This document shows positions 55,674 to 64,000 of a stretch of 64,000 nt of DNA, one piece after another. The notes below the pieces were generated by a model. The model searched no databases and was not told where the DNA came from. It worked only from the letters and a program-made list of their open reading frames with translations. Each line of letters opens with the position of its first letter. Positions within the stretch are counted from its first letter, which is position 1. The translations under genes and the position numbers were made by a program. Source of the DNA: Oscillatoria acuminata PCC 6304 (GTDB taxonomy: Bacteria > Cyanobacteriota > Cyanobacteriia > Cyanobacteriales > Laspinemataceae); NCBI RefSeq assembly GCF_000317105.1, contig NC_019693.1:6325227-6389226 (forward strand), in the 5' to 3' direction.

Positions 55674-58600
55674 TCACGATCGCCCTTTCAAGCGGGCAAT
55701 CGCCTCCAGAATCGGCGATGGGGGAGCCGAGTTAACCTGGGGGTCTTTCTCCGGCGGTCCCGAATGCCCCTGAGTCAACCGTTCTTCCCGGCGATCGCCT
55801 GATTCTACCGCAATCCCTGGGTCCTGGGTTGGGGAGCAGGTAAAATCAGAACATTCCTCATCTGAGTCAGAATTTTGCCGTTCCACCGGCAGGGTGAAAT
55901 AGAACGAACTGCCCTCTCCCACGACACTTTCCACCCAAATCTGCCCACCGTGATGTTCGACAATACTGCGACAAATCGCTAACCCCAAGCCAGTCCCCCC
56001 TTTCTTGCGAGAATCTGAGGCATCAACTTGTTGGAAGCGTTCAAAAATTGTCTCTAGTTTATCCCGAGGAATACCCCGTCCCTGATCTTTAATCAGAAAC
56101 AGCACTTCCGGAGTCTGTGAAGGGAGGAAATCCGGTTCTCCGGCAGAAGTGAGAGAGGCGGACAACCAGACTTGACCGCCTTCTGGAGAAAACTTGAGCG
56201 CATTACTCAGCAAATTAGTCAAGACTTGGAAAATGCGATCGGGATCGGCCCACAGTTGCACCGGAATTGGGTTCACGCAGATGGTGACCCCGGCCTTATC
56301 CGCCATTGTCCGCATGGCATCCGCTGCTGCGATCGTCAAATCAGCAGCATTGCAAAGCTGCTCAACCATCGTTACTTTACCGGACTGGATGCGCTCTAAA
56401 TCGAGAATGTCATTAATCAAGCGCACCAAGCGATCGGTATTGGATACCGCAATCTCTAACATCCGCCCTGCCTTTTCCGGATAGGACTCCAGCAGTCCAT
56501 TCGCCAGCAGACCCAAAGACCCGCGAATCGAAGTTAAGGGAGTTCGCAGTTCGTGACTCACCACAGAAATAAATTCATCCTTCATCCGCTCCACACCCTG
56601 ACGTTCCGTAATATCCTTGAAGGTGAGGACCGCCCCCTTGATTTGATTTTGTTCTTGAATCGGGGTTGTGATATATTCCACGGGAAAACTCGTGCCATCC
56701 TTGCGCCAAAACACCGCAGTGCCGTGATGGACTGACCCATCGGAAATTGCCCCATAAAGCGGGGGTGCTAAACAATCTCCACCCCCATCCCGAGGATCAC
56801 CCTCTTCCTTGGGCAAAAAGTTTGATCCCAAAATCATCGTTAACGGTGCGCCTAACAATTCCCCCATCGAATATCCCAACATCTTGGTGGCAGCAGGATT
56901 AATAAAGGTCGTATTGCCCCGAATATCCATGCCACAGATGCCTTCGCCTGCGGAATTTAAAATCAACTCATTTTGATGGCGCAGACGTTCCAGGGAATCC
57001 TCGACCCGCTTGAGGTCCGTCACATCCCGGGCGATCGTGGAAACCCCGGTAATCCGACCTGCCGCATCTTTAATGGGAGAAATCGTCAGGGACACATAGA
57101 TCGGCGACCCCTCTTTCTTCAAATGCACCGTTTCATAATGGTCAATACTTGACCCTTGGCGAATTCCTTCCAACAGGCGTAATTCGCTCTCTTGGCGATC
57201 GGGCAGAATCAAAATTGAAATCGATCGCCCTTTCACTTCCTCGGCAGTATAGCCATAAATTCTCTGAGCACCGGCATTCCAGCTTAAAATCATCCCATCT
57301 AAGGTTTTGCCAATAATCGCATCATCGGAAGACTCCACAATCGAAGCCAGACGCAGACGTTCCTCCTCCACCTGTTTGCGTTCCGTGATATCTCGACCAA
57401 TCACGACCAATCCTTTGCGACTACCATCGCTGTGAAACAGTGGCACTTTTAGGGTATCTAAAATCACGTGAGAGCCATCAGGAAGGGGTATTACTTCTTC
57501 TTGATGGGAGAGAATCCCATGTTTCCAGGCTTCCTCATCGGACCGTTCGCACTCCAAAAATGCATCACGATAAAACAAGTTCAACTCTGCAATCTCGGCA
57601 TCGGTTTTCCCGTGATAATCCAAATCTCCCATGTCAAAGATTTTCAGCATGGCTTGGTTGACTTCCAGCCAAGCCCCGCGACCGTCTTTAAAACAGATCG
57701 CATCGGGCATGGCATTAATTAAGGTTCGCAATTGGTCTTCACTTTCTCGCAAGGCGGCCTCAGTCTGTTTACGGTCGGTAATATCGGTTAATACACAAAT
57801 CGACCCGACTCGTTGATTGTTTTCGTCAGTTACCGCATCTGCCCGCAGCCAGATTGAAATCGTACTGATGGGACTGTGATCGATCGCCAGGGGTAAGACA
57901 AAAGACCGATGAGTTTGTCCGCGCATCAGCACTTCCGAACTCCAACTATTTCCCTGGTGAATTAGATTAAAAACTTCTTGACCCAAGGTGGAATCCGCAA
58001 ATAAAGAGGGCAGTCCACCGGCCTGGTTGAGTTCTTCGACGGTCCATTCAAATAAATCTAAAAAGGCGCGGTTATGATAGATGGCCTGCCCGGTAATATC
58101 GATCATCAGGACCGCATCACTGGTACTTTCAACGGCTTGGGTGACGCGGATTAAGGCTTGCTGGGCTTGTTCTCGTCGGGAGATTTCGGTTCTTAACCGG
58201 GCGTTGATCCGCTGAAGTTCGGCAGTTCGTTCCGCCACCAGTTCTTCGAGGTGATTGCGGTAGAGTCGGAGTTCTTCTTCGGCTTGTTTGCGCTCGGTGA
58301 TATCCTCGACTAAGCCGATCGCAAATTGCCAGGAGTTTTGGGTATCTCGAATGGAAGAGACACTCAGCCGGACCCAGACGCAGTGACCTTGAGCATGGAT
58401 GTAGCGTTTTTCCAGTTGGTAGCGATCGCGCTCACCGGCGAGCAGTTCCTGAAACAGTTGTCGGCTAATGGGCAGGTCCTCGGGATAAGTAATCGACTCA
58501 AAGCAGAAGTCGCGCAACTGAGCCTGACTATACCCCAGCATTCCCTGGAGTGCCGGATTGCTTTGCAGAAATCTTCCCTCTAAATCGGTGATTTTCATCC

Positions 58601-60848
58601 CGATCGCCGCCCCCTCGAAGGTGGTGCGGAATCGATGTTCACTCTCGCGCAGTGCCTCTTCTGCCTGTTTGCGATCGGTGATATCCCGGCAGGTATAAAG
58701 CAGGGTTCCTCCTTCGATTTCCACTTGTTTGACGCTCACCAGTAAGGTCCTGGGGTTTCCTTGTTTATCCAGGATGGTCCGTTCCAGGTTGTGAATTTCC
58801 CCGAGTAGATCCAGTTCCTCTCCCTCAAATAGGTGATCGCCGAGGAGGTCGCTAATGTGCTTCCATTGTTGGGCTTCTTCTACGGAATAGTCACAAATGA
58901 AGCGCACGGCGGGACTGATATAGGTCAGTGCCCCATTGCAGTCAGTGATAAACACCGCTTCGGAGATATTGCTCAGGGTGATCCGGTGGAGTTCCTCACT
59001 GGCGCGTAAGGCGGCCTCCATCCGCTTGCGATCGCTCAAATCTCGGGCGACGGTGAGCAGGTTTAAGATGCCATTTTTTTCGCCAATGGGGGTGGCGGCT
59101 AATTCCACTGGCACGATGGTCCCATCGACGCGCAAAAACTGTTGTTCGATAAAGGGAACGGCTTGATGTTCGCTTAAAATCTGGTCAATTCGTTCCGCCA
59201 CTACGGCGCGTTTGTCTGGATGGACGAAATCCAGGACGGGTAACCCCACCAAGGCTTCCGGTGTGGTGGCCCCGAGGAGTTTAGCTCCGGCGGTGTTGAT
59301 AAATTCGATTTTGCCACTACTGTGGACGATAATGGCTTCTGGGGAGAGTTCGACTAACCGACGGTAACGCTCCTCGCTTTTGGCCAGGGCAGATTCGGCA
59401 CGTTGGCGTTCGGCGCGATCGCGCAGGGCGACAATGCCGTAGGCGAGGTCATTGGCGAGTTCTCCCAACAGTTCCACTTCGGCAATATCAAAGGCATTGG
59501 CGGTTCCTGAATAAATTCGCAGGGAACCAAAAGTTTTGTTTTTGCCAATCAAGGGTAGAGCAATGGTGGAGTGCAATCCTTGGTTGAGGGCCAATTCTCG
59601 CCAGGGGGCAAAATTGGGTTCGGTTTGGATATTTTGTACCAAGCAACATTTACCCGTCTGAATGCAGGTGCGGGTCATGCCTGCAAATTGTTGGTTCGGT
59701 TTCCAAGATGCCTGGATTTGTTGTAAATACTCCTGGGCATCTCCGGCGAAGGCGGCAGGTTGCAGGGGTCGTTGTTGCTCCGATTGCGCCGGTTCTTCCG
59801 CTTCAGATAAGGCAACCCAAGCGAGTCGATAGCCGCCGGTTTCGACGATGATCCGGCAGATCTCGTGGAGGAGTTCGGATTCTTCCTGGGCACGAACCAT
59901 GACTTGATTGCATTCCCAGATGGTAGTCAGAGCACGGTTGAGGGAACAGAGTTCCATTTCTACAGCTTTGCGATCGCTCAGATCATGGGCAATTACAGAA
60001 AATCCCACTAATTGTCCCTGAGCGTCTTGCAATGCCGAGAGGGTGATATTGGCCCAAAACCGCCTTCCATTCCGTCCCCTGCGCCATCCTTCATCTTCAC
60101 ATTGTCCGGCTGTAGCGACAAGTTGGAGTTCTTGTTGGGGTTTGCCTGTAGCAATATCTTCTTCGGGATAAAAACAGGAGAAGTGATTGCCGATAATCTC
60201 AGCGGAGGAATAACCGAGCAGTCTTTGTGCGCCGCGATTCCAACTGGCAATCCTTCCGGTTGAATCGAGCAAAAAAATGGCGTAGTCACGGATTTCTTCG
60301 ACAAAGGCACGGAAGAGTTGATCGTTTTGTTGTAGGTGTCGTTGTCGTTGGAGATGGGGGCTGTGGGCAGTCAGGGATTCAGATTGCTCGGGGGGAGAAG
60401 CATCCAAGATGGACGGGGACTCTTGATCCCTAACTCTGACTCGGGTACTCAAGAGTTTTTCGACTCTCCAGAAGAGTTCTTCGGGCTGGATCGGTGCGGC
60501 GATCGCATCGTCATATCTCCTGACTCCCAGGGTTTCACCCCGGCTTGCACCTGCTTCCGCTTCCCAGGGGGATTGCAAAATGCTCCACTCTCCTGGGTGA
60601 ATCACCAGTAACAGGGGAAAATCACGAGGTTGACAGGGGTTGACCGATTCCCAAGACCCCTGGAAAGCCTCCAACCCGAGGCGATCGCTAATGCACAAAT
60701 CCAGGCGATTCCAGCCGGGGTGAACTTCACCCGCCACACTCTCCACCGGGTTTGACTCTCCCGTTATGACTTGGTAATGTTGCCCTAACTGCTCGATGAG
60801 CAGATGACGGGTTTGTTGTTCCTCGATTAGGAGCAAAATGCGGTTCAT
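55674..60848 (-). CDS. Giant multi-PAS/GAF sensor histidine kinase with pseudo-receiver
   Basis: A 1724-residue soluble-looking kinase. The N-terminal 135 residues look like a receiver that has lost key residues (LIEEQ for the acidic pair, API in place of the Lys-Pro). Eight PAS domains follow (about 180-295, 490-610, 615-730, 735-855, 895-1035, 1038-1158, 1165-1285, 1290-1415) with one GAF at 310-480 and a coiled coil near 855-900. HisKA has phospho-His1432 (SVVSHELRTP). The HATPase domain has NLLSNALKFS, DQGRGI and GGTGLGL. The C-terminal 70 residues are disordered. No membrane helices, so signals are cytoplasmic. Confidence 0.94.
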   Translation of the reverse strand: MNRILLLIEEQQTRHLLIEQLGQHYQVITGESNPVESVAGEVHPGWNRLDLCISDRLGLEAFQGSWESVNPCQPRDFPLLLVIHPGEWSILQSPWEAEAGASRGETLGVRRYDDAIAAPIQPEELFWRVEKLLSTRVRVRDQESPSILDASPPEQSESLTAHSPHLQRQRHLQQNDQLFRAFVEEIRDYAIFLLDSTGRIASWNRGAQRLLGYSSAEIIGNHFSCFYPEEDIATGKPQQELQLVATAGQCEDEGWRRGRNGRRFWANITLSALQDAQGQLVGFSVIAHDLSDRKAVEMELCSLNRALTTIWECNQVMVRAQEESELLHEICRIIVETGGYRLAWVALSEAEEPAQSEQQRPLQPAAFAGDAQEYLQQIQASWKPNQQFAGMTRTCIQTGKCCLVQNIQTEPNFAPWRELALNQGLHSTIALPLIGKNKTFGSLRIYSGTANAFDIAEVELLGELANDLAYGIVALRDRAERQRAESALAKSEERYRRLVELSPEAIIVHSSGKIEFINTAGAKLLGATTPEALVGLPVLDFVHPDKRAVVAERIDQILSEHQAVPFIEQQFLRVDGTIVPVELAATPIGEKNGILNLLTVARDLSDRKRMEAALRASEELHRITLSNISEAVFITDCNGALTYISPAVRFICDYSVEEAQQWKHISDLLGDHLFEGEELDLLGEIHNLERTILDKQGNPRTLLVSVKQVEIEGGTLLYTCRDITDRKQAEEALRESEHRFRTTFEGAAIGMKITDLEGRFLQSNPALQGMLGYSQAQLRDFCFESITYPEDLPISRQLFQELLAGERDRYQLEKRYIHAQGHCVWVRLSVSSIRDTQNSWQFAIGLVEDITERKQAEEELRLYRNHLEELVAERTAELQRINARLRTEISRREQAQQALIRVTQAVESTSDAVLMIDITGQAIYHNRAFLDLFEWTVEELNQAGGLPSLFADSTLGQEVFNLIHQGNSWSSEVLMRGQTHRSFVLPLAIDHSPISTISIWLRADAVTDENNQRVGSICVLTDITDRKQTEAALRESEDQLRTLINAMPDAICFKDGRGAWLEVNQAMLKIFDMGDLDYHGKTDAEIAELNLFYRDAFLECERSDEEAWKHGILSHQEEVIPLPDGSHVILDTLKVPLFHSDGSRKGLVVIGRDITERKQVEEERLRLASIVESSDDAIIGKTLDGMILSWNAGAQRIYGYTAEEVKGRSISILILPDRQESELRLLEGIRQGSSIDHYETVHLKKEGSPIYVSLTISPIKDAAGRITGVSTIARDVTDLKRVEDSLERLRHQNELILNSAGEGICGMDIRGNTTFINPAATKMLGYSMGELLGAPLTMILGSNFLPKEEGDPRDGGGDCLAPPLYGAISDGSVHHGTAVFWRKDGTSFPVEYITTPIQEQNQIKGAVLTFKDITERQGVERMKDEFISVVSHELRTPLTSIRGSLGLLANGLLESYPEKAGRMLEIAVSNTDRLVRLINDILDLERIQSGKVTMVEQLCNAADLTIAAADAMRTMADKAGVTICVNPIPVQLWADPDRIFQVLTNLLSNALKFSPEGGQVWLSASLTSAGEPDFLPSQTPEVLFLIKDQGRGIPRDKLETIFERFQQVDASDSRKKGGTGLGLAICRSIVEHHGGQIWVESVVGEGSSFYFTLPVERQNSDSDEECSDFTCSPTQDPGIAVESGDRREERLTQGHSGPPEKDPQVNSAPPSPILEAIARLKGRS

Positions 60849-61615
60849 AATTTACCCTAGTGGTTGCGGCTCCGTCTATGCATGATTATTAGTCACAGTT
60901 TCGGAGGATGGCGCGTTGTTCAGCAGATGGCCTCCTTTCGCTTCCTCTCTACCTCAGTTGGTTTTTGGTCTATAGAAGTTCTTTCACCCCTGGATCCGGT
61001 GCGATTTCCCGAGGACTGTTTTATGGCCCAAATTGCTTGGTGTTGACCCCCGGGCGATCGCGCTTTTGAATCGGTGGGGTTTGAGTTGACCCCTGATCTA
61101 TATCTTCCGAATCTTTCCCCAAATAGATATCGCTATATCGTTATTTTAAATCATTCCTGTAGGGGTTAAAAGCTGTCCCCCCTACATTTTCCAAGAAAGA
61201 GGGTGACGCAGAATTGTCCAATTGATTCAGACCCGGGAGAATTCCAGACCCGTCTTCAAACTCTCGACTCTAGGTGCTTTGTCTTTCTGGGTTTTTTAGG
61301 GTTGGGGTGATTTAGAGTGGTAAGTTTTGAGGAGTTCCAGGGGTATTGCGTAAATTTTATGCCAGTTGCTCTCTATTACAGTAATTTCCAATCCCTGCTT
61401 TGTCAAGTCAGAGTTTAAGGAACGGCGATCGGTTGATCACTCAACCCTAACTAAAAAATCTGAGGAATTGCCACTCTCAATCCGGGTTTTATTGTTAATT
61501 TTTATTAAAAATAGGTCGAGCTTTTTTCCTTTCAACTTGGCGAAATGGAGGGTTCGACCCCCTACGACTACTGGGGCAGGGGGCAATTTCAGGGGAGAAT
61601 GAACGACCTAGAAAA
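60849..61615. other. Intergenic region, no supported gene
   Basis: About 0.8 kb between two minus-strand genes. A GGTTCGACCCCC stretch near 61551 resembles a tRNA T-loop, but no cloverleaf can be built around it. No other feature seen. Confidence 0.5.
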
Positions 61616-63133
61616 TTAGCAGCGTTCCAATCGTGTCAACAAAACCACAATTTCATCGATCGCCGTTCTTAATATTGCGGAGGATTGGTCCGATTGATTA
61701 ACAAGAATGCTAAACAACACCGTATTATACTCCGAATTAGGAACATACCCTGATAAACCAGATACCCCCGTTAACGTACCCGTTTTGGCCCGGACTGTTT
61801 GCGCTGCCGGGGTATTCCGAAACCGGGTCCGCAATGTACCACTCACCCCCGCTAAAGGTAGTGCCTCTCGGTAGATGTCAAAATAGGGAGAACCCGCCAT
61901 TCCTCGCAGGGTTTGTACCAGGGATTCAGGACTGACCAAATTCCGGCGAGAAAGTCCAGAAGCATCGACTAAATCGTAACTGGTCGGATCGACTCCCAAC
62001 TCAGTTAAAGCGGCTTTCAACACTTGTAAACCCGCCTCCCGAGTCTCTTCTGGGAGAGGATTGTTGCCTTTACCTTGAGGATTCGCCCCGAGCGATCGCA
62101 GCAAAACCTCTGTATAAAGATTGTTACTCTTTTGCAAAACCTCCACCGTCATTTCAGACAAGGGAGGTGAGACGATCGCTGCTAATTCTTGCTGATTCGG
62201 CATATTTCTAAACTCGTCACTCACCATTTCCCGTCCCGTGGTAATTCCCACCCCATTCAACGCTTGGCGGAAATACCCTAAAAAGTTCTCCGCAGGTTCG
62301 GCAACAGAAATTGAAACCTCTTCTGCCGGTGACCCGACGTGCAACTGACCCGCGACTCGCACAATGGGTCTGCTAAACTCTCTCCCCACTTCCAAAAATT
62401 CCCTGGAATCCGTCGAAACCGTCGTGGATCGATTCTCAACTTGCCATTGAGTTTGTTCCGCAGGATTCGCCCAAGTCACCGATAACGGTTGTCCTAATCC
62501 CTGGGGAGTCAAGGTAAAATCCACGCTATTTTGATTAAAAATCAAACTGTTAACAGGTGCACCATATCCCGCCTGCACATCTTCCCATTCCCAGTTAGGA
62601 TGGACGGGAGACCCGATGAAATAACTATCTTCTCCAATCAGTTCGCCCACTTGCCGGATGCCTTGTTGTTGCAATTGTTGGGCGATCGCCTCTAACTGAG
62701 TTTTCCCAATCGTCGGGTCACCCCGTCCCACAATCCGCAGAGAGTCAATCCGGTCCCCAGTCGGATTAGAACCATAAATCGAGGTGCGAATCCGAAATTC
62801 GGGACCGAGATGCTGTAACGCTGCCGCACTTGTGAGCAATTTAGCCGTTGATGCGGGAATGAAAAACTGTTCAGCATCGCGACGATAAAGGGTGCGATCG
62901 CCTCCACCATCCAACGTTTCCACCAGAATACCCCACCGGGCGCGCCGTAACTGAGGACGATTGATAATCCCGGCGATCGTCGATTCCAACTGCGACTGAC
63001 AAAAGCGCTGGGGTGGAGTCGGTGAGGTTTGTCCCTTCACCGGAGACGGCAAACTGACCAACGTCAGGGTCAACGCCAGTAGATTCAGCGATTTCAGGGA
63101 TTTGTAAAGGCGAGCGATCGTCAATTTCAACAT
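61616..63133 (-). CDS. dacB: D-alanyl-D-alanine carboxypeptidase/endopeptidase (PBP4 type)
   Basis: About 505 residues from the chosen ATG. A signal peptide (to about 35, ends SLPSPVKGQ) directs export. The class C low-molecular-mass penicillin-binding protein motifs are present: nucleophile Ser in PASTAKLLT (SxxK), SNN in QKSNNLYTEVLLRSLG and KTG in RAKTGTLTGVSG. It trims or cleaves peptidoglycan cross-links in the periplasm. The frame extends to 63241, but the ATG at 63133 gives a standard signal peptide; no strong ribosome binding site was seen at either. Confidence 0.93.
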   Translation of the reverse strand: MLKLTIARLYKSLKSLNLLALTLTLVSLPSPVKGQTSPTPPQRFCQSQLESTIAGIINRPQLRRARWGILVETLDGGGDRTLYRRDAEQFFIPASTAKLLTSAAALQHLGPEFRIRTSIYGSNPTGDRIDSLRIVGRGDPTIGKTQLEAIAQQLQQQGIRQVGELIGEDSYFIGSPVHPNWEWEDVQAGYGAPVNSLIFNQNSVDFTLTPQGLGQPLSVTWANPAEQTQWQVENRSTTVSTDSREFLEVGREFSRPIVRVAGQLHVGSPAEEVSISVAEPAENFLGYFRQALNGVGITTGREMVSDEFRNMPNQQELAAIVSPPLSEMTVEVLQKSNNLYTEVLLRSLGANPQGKGNNPLPEETREAGLQVLKAALTELGVDPTSYDLVDASGLSRRNLVSPESLVQTLRGMAGSPYFDIYREALPLAGVSGTLRTRFRNTPAAQTVRAKTGTLTGVSGLSGYVPNSEYNTVLFSILVNQSDQSSAILRTAIDEIVVLLTRLERC

Positions 63134-63518
63134 AAGCAGAAACCACAGTCCAAATAAACAACAGTGAATCATTAGCAAAGCGCTCACTCCTAGGAACAAG
63201 CAAGCGCCCCTTCCCGTGAATCCAAACGCCGGGGTATTCACCCGGTTTAAACCCCAATCCGGGAGACCCCTTCTCTACTCCCCAAGGATTCTACCAGTTT
63301 CCCAATGTTCAACATCCCGACTTCAGGCGTTCTCTTCGTTCAACATCACGACTTCAGTCGTTATCCTCCCTACCCCTCTTTACAGGTGCGGTAATTTACA
63401 CTCACCCCATACCCAAAACCGAACTCAACCCTCCACTCAACTTAGATATATTAATTCCATAAAGAGGTAAGCGATTCAAACCTCAAACCAACATCAAATC
63501 TTAAGGAGGCAACCTATT
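63134..63518. other. Divergent region dacB/hsp20 with short palindrome
   Basis: It carries two GTTCAACATC-CGACTTCAG direct repeats (about 63307-63362). The second contains ACGACTTCAGTCGTT, a palindrome shared with 34844-34859. Promoters for both genes should be here. Confidence 0.5.
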
Positions 63519-63959
63519 ATGGCACTCATTCGTTACTCCCCCTTCCGGGAAATTGACACCCTCCAACGGGAAATGAACCGCTTATTTGACAACATTTCTT
63601 CCGCCCCCGAAACTGAAAATGGCGGACTGACCTTCGTTCCTCCTGCGGAAATCTCCGAAACCAGCGATGCCATTCACTTAAAACTAGAAATTCCCGGCAT
63701 GGAACCCGAGAACTTCGATGTCCAAGTCACCGCCGAATCCGTGGCAATTAGTGGACAACGCCACTCCCAAACTCGCACCGAACAACAAGGCATGACACGC
63801 AGCGAATTTCGCTATGGTCAATTCCGCCGCGTCATTCCCCTCCCCGCCAGGGTGAAAAATACCGAAGTGCAGGCGGAATACAAAAATGGCATTCTCCAAC
63901 TCAATTTACCCAAAGCAGAAGAGGAGAAAAACAAGGTCGTTAAAGTTAACATTGGCTAA
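63519..63959 (+). CDS. hspA: Hsp20/alpha-crystallin small heat-shock protein
   Basis: A 146-residue chaperone. The short N-terminus (YSPFREIDTLQREMNRLFDNI) is followed by the alpha-crystallin domain (about 45-135) with ETSDAIHLKLEIPGM and EYKNGILQLNLPKAEE. The conserved C-terminal I-x-I is weak (KVVKVNIG). It holds unfolding proteins and, in cyanobacteria, protects membranes and phycobilisomes during heat and light stress. AAGGAGG nine bases upstream strongly supports the ATG at 63519. Its 5' leader may be thermoregulated as in other cyanobacterial hspA genes; not shown here. Confidence 0.96.
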   Translation: MALIRYSPFREIDTLQREMNRLFDNISSAPETENGGLTFVPPAEISETSDAIHLKLEIPGMEPENFDVQVTAESVAISGQRHSQTRTEQQGMTRSEFRYGQFRRVIPLPARVKNTEVQAEYKNGILQLNLPKAEEEKNKVVKVNIG

Positions 63960-64000
63960 CCAGAGTTGAGGGGGTTTACCTTAAACGCTTATGACCCCCT

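Noticed and set aside
61540-61590. tRNA-like T-loop (GGTTCGACCCCC)
   Set aside because: No acceptor, D or anticodon stems can be built around it.

Overview
The window looks like chromosomal DNA of a filamentous cyanobacterium (Oscillatoriales-like). The HIP1 octamer GCGATCGC and its core occur throughout. Several genes belong to families typical of cyanobacteria and plastids: a CRR6-type NDH-1 assembly factor, a DUF3685/Ycf55-like protein, the photosystem II S4-domain protein, DUF1816 and DUF928 proteins, and a PerR/FurC-type Fur protein. No rRNA, tRNA or CRISPR array was found. Gene density is moderate, and the long intergenic stretches are full of short palindromic and mobile repeats.

Layout. 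1-8 kb: an AAA-type ATPase cut by the left edge with a partner gene, a two-RCK potassium-channel-like protein, a YihY/BrkB membrane protein, a TPR protein, then a ferredoxin-MBL fusion. 9.2-11.1 kb: a complete IS4-family element sitting inside a copy of a dispersed repeat. 11-22 kb: a PAS/GAF/LOV-GGDEF-EAL protein, acnB, a secreted pentapeptide-repeat protein, crr6 and a perR-like gene. 23-37 kb: a large membrane-anchored repeat protein, a receiver-DUF3685 fusion, an exported TPR protein, a DUF928 protein, a CHASE2-adenylate cyclase, the PSII S4 protein, a YkgJ-type cysteine-cluster protein and a histidine kinase/NarL regulator pair. 37.6-46 kb: a kdp potassium-uptake cluster (kdpA, kdpB, kdpF/G-like, kdpC, sensor-only kdpD), split by an IS1182-family element inserted exactly at the kdpA stop codon. 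46.3-47.3 kb: a REP-associated tyrosine transposase (RAYT) followed by five regular tandem copies of a paired-REP element. 47.6-64 kb: serA, prmA, a DUF457-like membrane protein, thioredoxin, an epimerase, small cyanobacterial proteins, a receiver protein, a 1724-residue multi-PAS histidine kinase, a PBP4-type D-Ala-D-Ala carboxypeptidase and an Hsp20.

Themes. Signalling is heavily represented: c-di-GMP, cAMP, two-component systems and K+ sensing. Potassium homeostasis appears twice, in the RCK channel-like protein and in Kdp. The kdp cluster has a candidate structured leader and a truncated KdpD with no kinase domain. The adjacent divergent kinase/regulator pair is a candidate, unproven, partner.

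The most unusual system is the RAYT with its REP array. Each 77-bp period carries two inverted REPs, each with the 5' GTAG tetranucleotide characteristic of RAYT substrates. Related units are scattered elsewhere in the window and also lie inside copies of a second mobile repeat family, for which one intact copy has an 8-bp target duplication.
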